From Flavobacteriales bacterium UBA7519 (lineage in GTDB: Bacteria; Bacteroidota; Bacteroidia; Flavobacteriales; Weeksellaceae): DNA of 9,119 nucleotides. Shown in pieces: positions 1-6,668 of this stretch. How positions within the stretch are numbered: the stretch's first letter is position 1; the number at the start of each line of letters is the position of its first letter. The stretch is from positions 4,952 through 14,070 of the forward strand of contig DLND01000123.1 of NCBI GenBank assembly GCA_002476905.1. The letters are read 5' to 3'. The notes under the pieces are model-generated. The model did not search any database. It was not told where the DNA came from and worked only from the letters and a program-made list of their open reading frames with translations. A program made the position numbers and the translations under genes.

Positions 1-379
1 CAATCCCCATATAACCTCTTACATTCAGTTTATCTCCGTCTCTGGTAATGGTACATTTATAAGATTTTCCGTTCTTAGGATCTGTAATTGAACCTCCTGT
101 AAACTCAGCCCCATCTTTTTTCAGTCCGCGGATGACTTCCATGCCTACTAATGGCTTATTTTTTCTGTCATCTTTACATTCAATACAGTTTGCGTGTTCT
201 GGCTTTATCAAAAGTTGTGAGATTTTCCCATAATATTTACCATCCGCTTTTTTCCAAATCTCTACGATGGATTTTGCTTTGCCGCTTTCGTCATCAATTG
301 TTTTCCATTTTCCTTCGATCTGTGCAAACGAAAGAACACCGATGAATGATAAGGCAAATGCTAATAATACTTTGTTCAT
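1..379 (-). CDS. DUF2147 family secreted protein (3' end missing)
   Basis: Reads leftward from an ATG (complement of 377-379) and stays open for 126 codons to the window edge, so the C-terminus is missing. The N-terminus MNKVLLAFALSFIGVLSFAQ is a classic signal peptide, with probable cleavage after SFA (residue 19), so the product is exported to the periplasm or outer envelope. The mature part begins with GKWKTIDDESGKAKSIVEI (residues 23-41), then a YYGKI stretch, a CxxC pair followed by a K-x-LVG motif, and a GGSITDPKNGKSYKC segment. This order is typical of the DUF2147 (COG4731) family, small beta-rich proteins of about 140-150 residues, so only a short tail is lost. The biochemical role of the family is not established. 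It lies downstream of, and in the same direction as, the GT39 gene, but a 155-bp gap suggests its own promoter. Confidence 0.85.
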   Translation of the reverse strand, partial: MNKVLLAFALSFIGVLSFAQIEGKWKTIDDESGKAKSIVEIWKKADGKYYGKISQLLIKPEHANCIECKDDRKNKPLVGMEVIRGLKKDGAEFTGGSITDPKNGKSYKCTITRDGDKLNVRGYMGI

Positions 380-446
380 TGTCTTTTATTTTAAGTTGTT
401 TTGTTTTTGATAAGAAATCGCTGTTAACGTTAAATTAACATTGATA

Positions 447-474
447 AAAATATAAATTAATTTTAAATAAACAA
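447..474 (-). promoter_or_regulatory. Candidate promoter for the DUF2147 gene
   Basis: On the minus strand, TTG (complement of 472-474) is followed after 17 bp by TATATTTT (complement of 447-454), one mismatch from the Bacteroidota -7 box TAnnTTTG. Transcription would begin near 440 and leave a leader of about 60 nt. An exact -7 match, TAATTTTG (complement of 523-530), lies further upstream but lacks a well-spaced TTG. Either could serve; the region is very AT-rich, so chance matches are likely. Confidence 0.35.
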
Positions 475-534
475 ACATTTTTATTATCCGAAGCATAAAT
501 AATCATCATTTCCTGACATTTTCAAAATTAAACA

Positions 535-2163
535 TCACAAAATTTGTATCAGATAATACGTTTCGAGCTGAGCGTTTCTTGTTTTGGGATTCAGGAATTT
601 AAGCGATAATCTTGTGACCGGATAATAATCCCAGGCAACAACAACCCGATACTGCCTGCTGAGCTGATTCATAAAACTCTCATGGACGACCACATAATCA
701 TCTTTTTTCAGATCATCCGGCGAAACCCTGGGAATATTCTTCTGAAGATAGAAATCAAAAGACCAGGCATCTGCTCCCGGCAACATTACTATCTTTTCTT
801 CATCAATTTTATTTTTTCTTACATAATCTGCCAAACAAATCCCGGATTCGTAATTATTAATAAGAACCGGATAGAACTGTGTGTTAAGAAAAATATTCAC
901 GCTTATCATCAATAATAAAGAAGCAACAACATACTTGCGAAAAATATTTTCTTTTCTGAGAACCTGATAGATCAGAAACAGAAACAAAATCCCGCATAAG
1001 CCAAACATCCAAACATTATTGATCCCCGTAAAATAATAGCTCAATAACCCGACAACGATCATACTTCCGGCAATCACGACCAATTGAATAATCCATAAAA
1101 CCTTGATTTTCATTTTCTGATTTTCCCGGAAAATTTTGAATAAATAAGCGGCTGTGAAAATGGACAGAACCGCGATCAATCCGTTAAGATAATGCGGAAG
1201 CTTGAATTTGGAAGCAGAAAATAAAAGCATTACCAGCCAAAATCCGCCTAATGTCAGAAATTCGTTGCCTTCTGTCTTTCTGAATTTATTTTTAATAAAA
1301 AAATAAGAACGGTCAAAAACACCAACATAAAAAGCCAGCGAAAACGGCAGAAAAACCCAAAGCAATGTATGAAAAAAGAATAAATAATCCGGGCTTGTCT
1401 CTTCAAAACCGCTTGCTGTAAGACGATTGAAGCTTTGATTGAACAAAATGAACCTCAAGCCTTCTTCTCCAAACTGATGGTAATATGCAAATAAAACCGG
1501 AGCAATTCCTATAATAAAAGATAACAGGCCCAAAAATAATTTCCAGGTAAAAAAGCTTTTCCATTCCCTGGAATAAAGCAAATAAGAAAAAATACAGAAC
1601 CCTATAATAACGATCGCCATTTGTCCTTTCGAGGAAAATGCAAAAGCAGCACCCAAGCCGCCCAAAACAATGCTAACTAAGCTTTGCTTTTTGATAAATC
1701 TCACAAGCTGCCAGACCGAAAAGATAATAAATCCTGTAAGAACCGCATCCGTCCTGACATCATGAGCTGACAGAATAATGGTTTGCGCAGACAGGAAAAT
1801 CAATGAAGACAGATATCCGAAATTTTGATTTTCGTAAAGCAGATCCGTTAATTTTTTGGTAGAAAAAGCACCGAGAAAAATGCATAGCAGCGCCGGGATC
1901 CTGTATGCCACATGATTGATCCCAAATAATTTCATAGACATTGCAGCCAGCCAAAAATGCATGTGAGGCTTGTCGAGATAAGGCTCCTGCCATTTATAAA
2001 TATTGAGAAAATCATTGTTGAGCGCCATTCTCATCGCCATTGTGGCGTGCTGGGCAGAATCGTTTTCCATCAAAGGAACAAACAATCCCGAAATATAAAC
2101 CGCAAGAAATCCGGCATATAAAAATAAAATCTGGCGTGTCGTAAGCAATTGATTCTGGGACAT
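535..2163 (-). CDS. ArnT/PMT-like membrane glycosyltransferase (GT39 family)
   Basis: A 542-residue polytopic membrane protein, predicted to transfer a sugar from a polyprenyl-phosphate donor to a lipid or protein acceptor on the periplasmic face of the inner membrane. After the first membrane helix (about residues 11-30) comes an acidic loop with E33-N34-D35, where this superfamily keeps its catalytic acidic residues. Then come YLDKPHMHFWL (62-72), which resembles the YxEKPPLxYW segment of ArnT, and a later HDVRTDAVLTGF stretch. Many further hydrophobic helices follow, then a hydrophilic C-terminal part of roughly 110 residues, probably periplasmic. Length and order fit the ArnT/PMT_2 families. 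The frame stays open far upstream of 2163, but that part is antisense to the GT2 gene; the ATG at 2163 gives a normal N-terminus and sits just downstream of a -7 box. The divergent neighbour plausibly makes its donor. Sugar and acceptor cannot be read from sequence. Confidence 0.85.
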   Translation of the reverse strand: MSQNQLLTTRQILFLYAGFLAVYISGLFVPLMENDSAQHATMAMRMALNNDFLNIYKWQEPYLDKPHMHFWLAAMSMKLFGINHVAYRIPALLCIFLGAFSTKKLTDLLYENQNFGYLSSLIFLSAQTIILSAHDVRTDAVLTGFIIFSVWQLVRFIKKQSLVSIVLGGLGAAFAFSSKGQMAIVIIGFCIFSYLLYSREWKSFFTWKLFLGLLSFIIGIAPVLFAYYHQFGEEGLRFILFNQSFNRLTASGFEETSPDYLFFFHTLLWVFLPFSLAFYVGVFDRSYFFIKNKFRKTEGNEFLTLGGFWLVMLLFSASKFKLPHYLNGLIAVLSIFTAAYLFKIFRENQKMKIKVLWIIQLVVIAGSMIVVGLLSYYFTGINNVWMFGLCGILFLFLIYQVLRKENIFRKYVVASLLLMISVNIFLNTQFYPVLINNYESGICLADYVRKNKIDEEKIVMLPGADAWSFDFYLQKNIPRVSPDDLKKDDYVVVHESFMNQLSRQYRVVVAWDYYPVTRLSLKFLNPKTRNAQLETYYLIQIL

Positions 2164-2191
2164 TGGAAAAGCGGAGTTTTTAGTATTTTTG
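2163..2191 (+). promoter_or_regulatory. Promoter for the GT2-flippase-pssA operon
   Basis: TATTTTTG at 2184-2191 matches the Bacteroidota -7 box TAnnTTTG exactly, and a TTG at 2163-2165 lies 18 bp upstream as a possible -33 element. Transcription would start near 2198, about 35 nt before the ATG at 2233. The TTG overlaps the start codon region of the divergent gene. Confidence 0.6.
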
Positions 2192-2210
2192 CAAAAGTTT
2201 GCAATGCAAA
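2187..2210. repeat. Paired palindromes in the divergent promoter region
   Basis: TTTTGCAAAA at 2187-2196 is a perfect 10-bp palindrome. TTTGCA/TGCAAA at 2198-2210 is an inverted repeat with 6-bp arms around one base. Together they fill the space between the two opposed -7 boxes and overlap both. They could form a regulator site controlling both directions, or may simply follow from two promoters with TTTGCA-like sequence meeting head to head. Confidence 0.4.
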
Positions 2211-2214
2211 TATA
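2207..2214 (-). promoter_or_regulatory. -7 promoter box for the GT39 gene
   Basis: The complement reads TATATTTG, an exact TAnnTTTG match. It faces the opposite-strand box at 2184-2191 across 15 bp. The nearest upstream TTG (complement of 2239-2241) is 24 bp away, slightly long. Predicted start is near 2200, giving a leader of about 37 nt before the ATG at 2163. Confidence 0.55.
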
Positions 2215-2232
2215 ACAATTCAAAACAATCCT

Positions 2233-3186
2233 ATGGATCAAAATAAATTTTATTCTTTGGTAATCCCGATGTTTAACGAAGAAGGAAACGCAGGACTTCT
2301 GATCGACAAAATCCGGAATGCGATGACCGGTTTCCGATACGAGCTGATTCTGATCGATGATGCTTCTTCTGACGGAACAGTGAAAGAAATCAAAGAAAAA
2401 AATGATCCGAATGTTGTTTTGATTGAGCTGAAAAAAAATTATGGGCAAAGCTCTGCAATGATGGCCGGTTTCGATTATGCTTCCGGCGATTATGTGATAA
2501 CGCTGGATGGCGATCTGCAGAATGACCCAACTGACATCCCGGCAATGGTAGAGCTTTTGGAAAACGGAAATTATGACCTTGTTGTTGGCAAAAGGCAGAA
2601 AAGAAAAGACTCCAGCATACGGACGATTCCTTCCAAAATTGCCAATTTCATCATCAAAAAAACCACGAAGCTTAACATCTCCGACCAGGGCTGCGCACTG
2701 AAAGTCTTCACAAAAGATACCGCAAAAGAACTTAATCTCTATGGCGAAAACCATCGCTTCATCAGTCTGATGGCGCATCTGAACGGTGCAAAGATCGCAG
2801 AAATGCCGGTAAAGCATCACGCAAGGCAGTTTGGGGTTTCAAAATATGGGATGAACCGGACCTTCAAAGTGATCAATGACCTGCTGCTGGTTCTGTTCAA
2901 TCAGAAATACCTTTCCAAACCGATCTATCTTTTCGGGAACATTGGACTGATAACTTTCTCTATCGGTGTTTTGATCAATATCTATCTGCTGATCGTCAAA
3001 ATATTAGGCTATGATATCGGCGGCCGGCCGCTTTTGATTCTGGGCGTTCTTTTGATTTTCATCGGGATCCAGTTTTTCACAACGGGAATTATTATCGATA
3101 TGCTGATGAAAACTTATTACGAATCCCAGGACAAACGGCCTTTCAACATCAGAAACATTACAGATTTTGGAAAAACAAAGGCTTAG
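2233..3186 (+). CDS. GT2 polyprenyl-phosphate glycosyltransferase (DPM1/ArnC/GtrB-like)
   Basis: A 317-residue enzyme predicted to transfer a sugar from a nucleotide donor onto a polyprenyl phosphate at the cytoplasmic face of the inner membrane. The GT-A fold starts with SLVIPMFNEEGNAG (residues 8-21), then LILIDDASSDGT (D42-D43), the DXD metal site in LDGDLQNDP (D92-G-D94) and an ARQFGVSKYG segment in the second half, all typical of the DPM1/ArnC/GtrB subgroup. Two C-terminal membrane helices follow (about residues 237-260 and 268-292), with the cytoplasmic tail ending in a KRPFNIRN-type motif. The ATG at 2233 was chosen over an upstream in-frame start at 2149 because the extra residues are non-homologous in look, would overlap the divergent gene and precede the promoter box. 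It overlaps the next gene by 20 bp and heads an operon. The sugar is unknown. Confidence 0.9.
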   Translation: MDQNKFYSLVIPMFNEEGNAGLLIDKIRNAMTGFRYELILIDDASSDGTVKEIKEKNDPNVVLIELKKNYGQSSAMMAGFDYASGDYVITLDGDLQNDPTDIPAMVELLENGNYDLVVGKRQKRKDSSIRTIPSKIANFIIKKTTKLNISDQGCALKVFTKDTAKELNLYGENHRFISLMAHLNGAKIAEMPVKHHARQFGVSKYGMNRTFKVINDLLLVLFNQKYLSKPIYLFGNIGLITFSIGVLINIYLLIVKILGYDIGGRPLLILGVLLIFIGIQFFTTGIIIDMLMKTYYESQDKRPFNIRNITDFGKTKA

Positions 3187-4036
3187 AAAAATCACAATCA
3201 ATATCGCGAAGATATTGATAAGCATTGCTCTTCTGGTTCTGGTTTTCAGAAAAATACCGTTTCGAGAGGTCGCCGGATTATGGAAAAATGTGAATGTCCT
3301 GTATCTTTTTTCTGCAGCAATTTTCTTCCTTGCTTCTCAAATTATTTCGGTCAAAAGGTTAGAGCTCTATCTTCATATTTGTAATTTTAAGTTGAGTTTT
3401 TGGAGCAATCTTGAGCTGTATTTTCTGGGAATGTTCTACAATTTTTTCATTCCAGGCGGCATCGGCGGCGATGCTTATAAGATCTATCTTCTTAACAAAA
3501 AATTCGGTTGGAATGTAAAAAAGCTGACTTCTACCATTTTCAACGACCGGCTTAGCGGGCTTTTGGCAATCTGTGTATTAGCGCTGACTTTGTTAATTCC
3601 GCTGTTTGGGATCAAATTTTCGCCCTTGATTTTAATCTTAATTCTTGCAGGGATCTTCATCACTTTTTTTGCTACGAAAAAATTATTTTCAGACTTCCGG
3701 GGAGTTTTCTTCAGGACATTTTTTATTTCGTTGATTATTCAGTGTTTGCAGGTTATCTGTTTTGTTTTGCTGCTGAAAAGCCTGGGATTACAATCCGATT
3801 TCCTGATTTACGGCATTGTTTTTCTTTGCAGCTCTGTTCTCAGCCTCATTTCTTTTTCCGGGATCGGAGTCCGCGAAATATTGTTTTTGCAGGCCTCAAA
3901 ATATTTTCATTTTTATCCGCAGATTTCGGTTTCCGCATCATTGCTTTTCACAGTTATTACTGCATTTTTTTCAGTTTTTGGTGTGATATTCCAATTAAGA
4001 AAACTAAATTTGACACTTTCTGACTCACAAGAATGA
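3167..4036 (+). CDS. LPG_synthase_TM / AglD2-like flippase-type membrane protein
   Basis: A 289-residue protein with about seven or eight hydrophobic helices, matching the lysylphosphatidylglycerol synthase transmembrane family (AglD2, formerly UPF0104). Family landmarks are FYNFFIPGGIGGD (residues 90-102), NDRLSG (126-131) and FSGIGVRE (230-237). The catalytic GNAT-like domain of MprF is absent, as in most stand-alone members, so it is not itself an aminoacyl-lipid synthase. Members are often placed beside glycosyltransferases and are suspected of moving or presenting lipid-linked substrates, but the function is unproven. The start is TTG at 3167: the frame opens at 3110 after a TGA and has no ATG before the first membrane helix. 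It overlaps the GT2 gene by 20 bp, and its TGA shares an ATGA with the pssA start, so translation of all three is probably coupled. Confidence 0.82.
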   Translation: MEKQRLRKITINIAKILISIALLVLVFRKIPFREVAGLWKNVNVLYLFSAAIFFLASQIISVKRLELYLHICNFKLSFWSNLELYFLGMFYNFFIPGGIGGDAYKIYLLNKKFGWNVKKLTSTIFNDRLSGLLAICVLALTLLIPLFGIKFSPLILILILAGIFITFFATKKLFSDFRGVFFRTFFISLIIQCLQVICFVLLLKSLGLQSDFLIYGIVFLCSSVLSLISFSGIGVREILFLQASKYFHFYPQISVSASLLFTVITAFFSVFGVIFQLRKLNLTLSDSQE

Positions 4037-4776
4037 CAACTTTCTTCAAAAATAATCTTGCAAATATTCTGACACTCGGCAATCTTTTTTCCGGCTGCGT
4101 TGGGATCATACACTTAATAAATGGCGATTATCGGACGACAGCATTTTGTATTATCATTTCGCTTGTTCTGGATTTTTTCGACGGTTTTATTGCAAGAGCG
4201 ATGAACTCCAGCAGTAATCTTGGCGGACAATTGGATTCATTGGCAGATATGGTGAGCTTTGGCTTTTTGCCAGGCGTGGTGATGATGAAAATGCTAGAAC
4301 CTTTTGGCAATCAATTTTTAGGAATCGAATTACCTTTTGATATCAAATATTTTGGATTTTTGATTACACTTTTCTCTTGTTTGCGATTAGCGATTTTCAA
4401 TTTGGATGATGATCAAAAATATTATTTCAAAGGTTTGAATACGCCAAGTAATACCATTTTAATTTTTGGGCTTTACTATACTTTTTTTGTTTTTGGCGAG
4501 AAAAGCTCAGAATCGTCCAAAATTCTAAGACTGATTTTTGAGTACAGTGATTTGATTTTAATTTCCATAACTCTACTAAGTTCCTGGCTATTAATTTCTC
4601 CGATAAAAATGATTGCAATGAAATTCAAATCAAAACAACTGAGAGACAACTATCCAAAACTGGCTTTATTAATTGGTGGAATTTTGATTTTGCTAATTTT
4701 CAAAACAATCGGCATTCCATTAGTCATTATTTATTACATTTTGATTTCACTGATATTTCAAAAACAACTTAAATAA
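4033..4776 (+). CDS. pssA: CDP-diacylglycerol-serine O-phosphatidyltransferase
   Basis: Makes phosphatidylserine from CDP-diacylglycerol and L-serine in the inner membrane, the precursor of phosphatidylethanolamine. The full CDP-alcohol phosphatidyltransferase signature D-x2-DG-x2-AR-x8-G-x3-D-x3-D is present: D47, D50-G51, A54-R55, G64, D68, D72. The start NILTLGNLFSG and the later CLRLAIFNLDD and FKGLNTPSNTI stretches are characteristic of the PssA branch rather than PgsA. There are several membrane helices; 247 residues is normal for Bacteroidota PssA. The ATG overlaps the stop of the preceding gene (ATGA), which implies translational coupling. From about 4290 the coding sequence becomes noticeably more AT-rich, with many TTA/TTG leucine codons, than the upstream genes. 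No phosphatidylserine decarboxylase gene lies nearby in this window. Confidence 0.9.
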   Translation: MTTFFKNNLANILTLGNLFSGCVGIIHLINGDYRTTAFCIIISLVLDFFDGFIARAMNSSSNLGGQLDSLADMVSFGFLPGVVMMKMLEPFGNQFLGIELPFDIKYFGFLITLFSCLRLAIFNLDDDQKYYFKGLNTPSNTILIFGLYYTFFVFGEKSSESSKILRLIFEYSDLILISITLLSSWLLISPIKMIAMKFKSKQLRDNYPKLALLIGGILILLIFKTIGIPLVIIYYILISLIFQKQLK

Positions 4777-4786
4777 TTATAAATAA

Positions 4787-4823
4787 TGAATGATAAATTA
4801 TTAATGATTTAATTAGTCATTCA
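4787..4823. repeat. AT-rich inverted repeat between pssA and the exonuclease gene
   Basis: TGAATGA (4787-4793) pairs perfectly with TCATTCA (4817-4823). An inner pairing of AATTA (4796-4800) with TAATT (4810-4814) leaves a 9-nt loop. No T-run follows, so it is a poor intrinsic terminator; it might be a weak stem-loop in the operon mRNA or an AT-rich chance structure. This 65-bp gap otherwise shows no clear -7 box. Confidence 0.35.
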
Positions 4824-4841
4824 AAATCACAACCATAAAAA

Positions 4842-5606
4842 ATGAATTTAAAATTATATAAACCGCTTTGTATTTTCGATCTAGAAACCACGGGAACCAA
4901 TATCGGTAAGGACAGAATTGTCGAAATCTGTATTCTGAAAGTCAATCCAGACGGATCAAGAGAAAGTAAAACCTGGAAAGTCAATCCGGAAATGCCAATC
5001 CCGAAAGAATCTTCCGCGATTCATGGTATTTATGATGAGGATGTTGCAGACTCGCCCACCTTCCGAGAAATCGCGCCGAAAGTAATGGAGATGATCAAAG
5101 ATGCAGATTTAGGCGGCTTCAATTCCAACAGGTTTGATATTCCTGTCCTCGCAGAAGAAATGTTGCGGTCTGATCTAGATTTTGACCTTAGCAAGCATCG
5201 CTTTGTGGATGCACAAACTATTTTTTTCAAAAAAGAGCCAAGGAATTTGGGAGCAGCTTACCAGTTCTATTGCGGGAAGACTTTAGAAAATGCCCATTCT
5301 GCAGAAGCTGATGTGATGGCCACTTTTGAAGTGTTGGATGCACAGGTCGGAAAATATGACGATGTACCAAACGAAATTGCCGAGCTAAGTGATTTCTCTT
5401 CGCAGAACAGATTCGCAGATCTGGCCGGAATGATTCATTTTGATGAAAAGAATCAGGAGATATTTGCGTTTGGAAAGTACAAAGGTCAGAAGGTTAAAGA
5501 TGTTTTTCAGAAAGATCTTGGCTATTATGGCTGGCTTCAGAGCGCTGATTTTCCGCTTTATACCAAGAAAATTTTCACAAAAATTCAGCTAAAATCTAGA
5601 TTTTAA
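4842..5606 (+). CDS. DEDDh 3'-5' exonuclease (DnaQ/epsilon-like) with C-terminal Exo X-like domain
   Basis: A 254-residue predicted 3'-5' exonuclease acting on DNA (or RNA) in the cytoplasm with two metal ions. Exo I is IFDLETTGT (D13, E15), Exo II is GGFNSNRFDIPVL (D99) and Exo III is AHSAEADVMAT (H152, D157), so all DEDDh catalytic residues are present. A FVDAQ segment (D124) fits the usual substrate-side helix. The region from about 214 to 250, starting FAFGKYKGQKVKDV, resembles the small C-terminal domain found after the nuclease domain in exodeoxyribonuclease X-type proteins and in the DUF3820/QSregVF group. Annotation pipelines usually call such proteins 'DNA polymerase III subunit epsilon', but a stand-alone repair or processing nuclease is equally likely. 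Only 4 bp separate it from the next gene. Confidence 0.85.
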   Translation: MNLKLYKPLCIFDLETTGTNIGKDRIVEICILKVNPDGSRESKTWKVNPEMPIPKESSAIHGIYDEDVADSPTFREIAPKVMEMIKDADLGGFNSNRFDIPVLAEEMLRSDLDFDLSKHRFVDAQTIFFKKEPRNLGAAYQFYCGKTLENAHSAEADVMATFEVLDAQVGKYDDVPNEIAELSDFSSQNRFADLAGMIHFDEKNQEIFAFGKYKGQKVKDVFQKDLGYYGWLQSADFPLYTKKIFTKIQLKSRF

Positions 5607-5610
5607 ATCG

Positions 5611-5982
5611 ATGAACAAGATACTACTCACTATCATTCTACTTGTCATTTCAAACATATTCATGACATTGGCCTGGTATGGTCATTTGAAATTCAAACAA
5701 ATGGACTGGTTTCATAATCTCGGATTAGTATCCATCATTTTAATAAGTTGGGGCATCGCTTTTTTTGAATATTGTTTTCAGGTTCCGGCCAACAGAATTG
5801 GATTTAAGGAAAATGGAGGTCCTTTTAATCTTTGGCAGCTGAAGGTGATGCAGGAAGTCATTACACTTAGCGTCTTTACCATATTTACCATCGTATTTTT
5901 TAAAGAAGAAAGTTTCCGTATGAATCATCTCATAGGATTTATTTTCCTGATTCTGGCTGTTTATTTTATCTTTAAGAAATAA
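5611..5982 (+). CDS. DMT-superfamily DUF486 membrane protein
   Basis: A 123-residue inner-membrane protein with four hydrophobic helices (about residues 3-23, 36-54, 86-102 and 105-121). It has the family landmarks NIFMTLAWYGHLK near the N-terminus, FFEYCFQVPANRIG in the middle and LWQLKVMQEVITL before helix 3. These match DUF486 (COG3169), a compact member of the drug/metabolite transporter superfamily, whose transported substrate is not known. Size is normal for the family (about 110-120 residues). It starts 4 bp after the exonuclease stop, so the two are very likely cotranscribed; nothing in either sequence explains a functional link. Confidence 0.85.
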   Translation: MNKILLTIILLVISNIFMTLAWYGHLKFKQMDWFHNLGLVSIILISWGIAFFEYCFQVPANRIGFKENGGPFNLWQLKVMQEVITLSVFTIFTIVFFKEESFRMNHLIGFIFLILAVYFIFKK

Positions 5983-5993
5983 TTTTAAACAAA

Positions 5994-6009
5994 ATCATTA
6001 TTCATTATT
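5994..6009. repeat. ATCATTATTCATTATT motif abutting the FAH start codon
   Basis: This AT-rich block sits directly before the ATG at 6010. Its reverse complement resembles AATAATGAATGAT at the pssA-exonuclease gap (4782-4794), so similar short motifs flank the exonuclease/DUF486 pair in opposite orientation. It may only be low-complexity intergenic sequence. No ribosome-binding site of the AGGAGG type is visible. Confidence 0.3.
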
Positions 6010-6618
6010 ATGAAAATCATCTGTATCGGCAGAAATTATAGCGAACACGCCAAAGAATTGGGAAACGAAGTTCCGGAAGATCCGGTTATTTTTATGAAGC
6101 CGGATACAGCCGTCCTGAAAAAAGGTTCAGATTTTTACATTCCTGAGTTTTCTGATGATGTCCATTATGAATTGGAAGTAGTCCTGAAAATTTCGAAAGG
6201 CGGAAAATACATCCGGAAGGAAGCAGCATCCAAACATTATGAAGAGATCGGTCTTGGCATCGATTTTACGGCTCGGGATCTACAGTCAAAACTGAAAAAT
6301 AAAGGATTACCTTGGGAATTGGCAAAAGGTTTTGATGGTTCGGCAGTTTTATCAGACTTTGTATCAAAGGAAAATTATGATCTTCAAAACCTTAATTTTT
6401 CATTGGCAAAAAATCAGCAAGTGGTGCAAAATGGCAATACAAAAGATCTGATTTTCAACTTCGATGATATTATTTCATTTGCTTCTCAATACTTTACACT
6501 GCGTGTTGGCGACCTGATTTTTACAGGAACACCTCAAGGTGTAGGAAAAGTATCGGAAAATGATTTTCTGGAAGCTTATCTGGAGAATCAAAAAATGTTC
6601 GGTTTAAAAATCCAGTAA
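6010..6618 (+). CDS. Fumarylacetoacetate hydrolase family protein (FAHD1-like)
   Basis: A 202-residue cytoplasmic enzyme of the FAH fold, whose members cleave C-C bonds, decarboxylate or hydrate 2-oxo acids using a divalent metal. The N-terminal IGRNYSEHAKELG (residues 6-18) and PVIFMKPDTAVL (25-36) are standard. The metal ligands are in VHYELEVVL (E54, E56) and GIDFTARDLQ (D85); K106 in AKGFDGSAV and GTPQGVG near the C-terminus complete the active site. At about 200 residues it is close to FAHD1/YcgM-type single-domain proteins (acylpyruvase or oxaloacetate decarboxylase activities are known in that group) and shorter than true fumarylacetoacetases. The exact substrate cannot be read from sequence, and no aromatic-degradation genes are nearby. 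It lies 27 bp after the DUF486 gene and may be in the same transcript. Confidence 0.88.
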   Translation: MKIICIGRNYSEHAKELGNEVPEDPVIFMKPDTAVLKKGSDFYIPEFSDDVHYELEVVLKISKGGKYIRKEAASKHYEEIGLGIDFTARDLQSKLKNKGLPWELAKGFDGSAVLSDFVSKENYDLQNLNFSLAKNQQVVQNGNTKDLIFNFDDIISFASQYFTLRVGDLIFTGTPQGVGKVSENDFLEAYLENQKMFGLKIQ

Positions 6619-6668
6619 TGCATTAGCTCTGGCTAAGTATTTGCACTCACTTTTATATAACTTTAATT

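Noticed and set aside
151..345. Plus-strand open frame opposite the DUF2147 gene
   Set aside because: The minus strand encodes a recognisable secreted protein over the same bases; the plus-strand product has no coherent composition or upstream signal.
475..520. Possible terminator hairpin after the GT39 gene (minus strand ATTAT...ATAAT)
   Set aside because: Only five A-T pairs with an 11-nt loop and no proper T-run; too weak to call.
2149..2232. N-terminal extension of the GT2 enzyme
   Set aside because: The extra 28 residues would overlap the divergent gene and lie upstream of the likely transcription start near 2198; family members begin close to the SLVIPMFNE strand.
2164..2820. Long open frame on the minus strand upstream of the GT39 start, antisense to the GT2 gene
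   Set aside because: The segment is fully antisense to the conserved GT2 catalytic domain, its translation has no family look, and it precedes the promoter box and natural ATG at 2163. It is a shadow of GT2 codon bias.
3742..4023. Plus-strand frame inside the flippase-like gene
   Set aside because: It lies wholly within a well-supported coding frame, ends before the ATGA junction and has no own start context.
6636..6643. AGTATTTG as a -7 promoter box before the UspA gene
   Set aside because: Two mismatches at the key TA positions of TAnnTTTG and no spaced TTG; kept only as a remark in the UspA entry.
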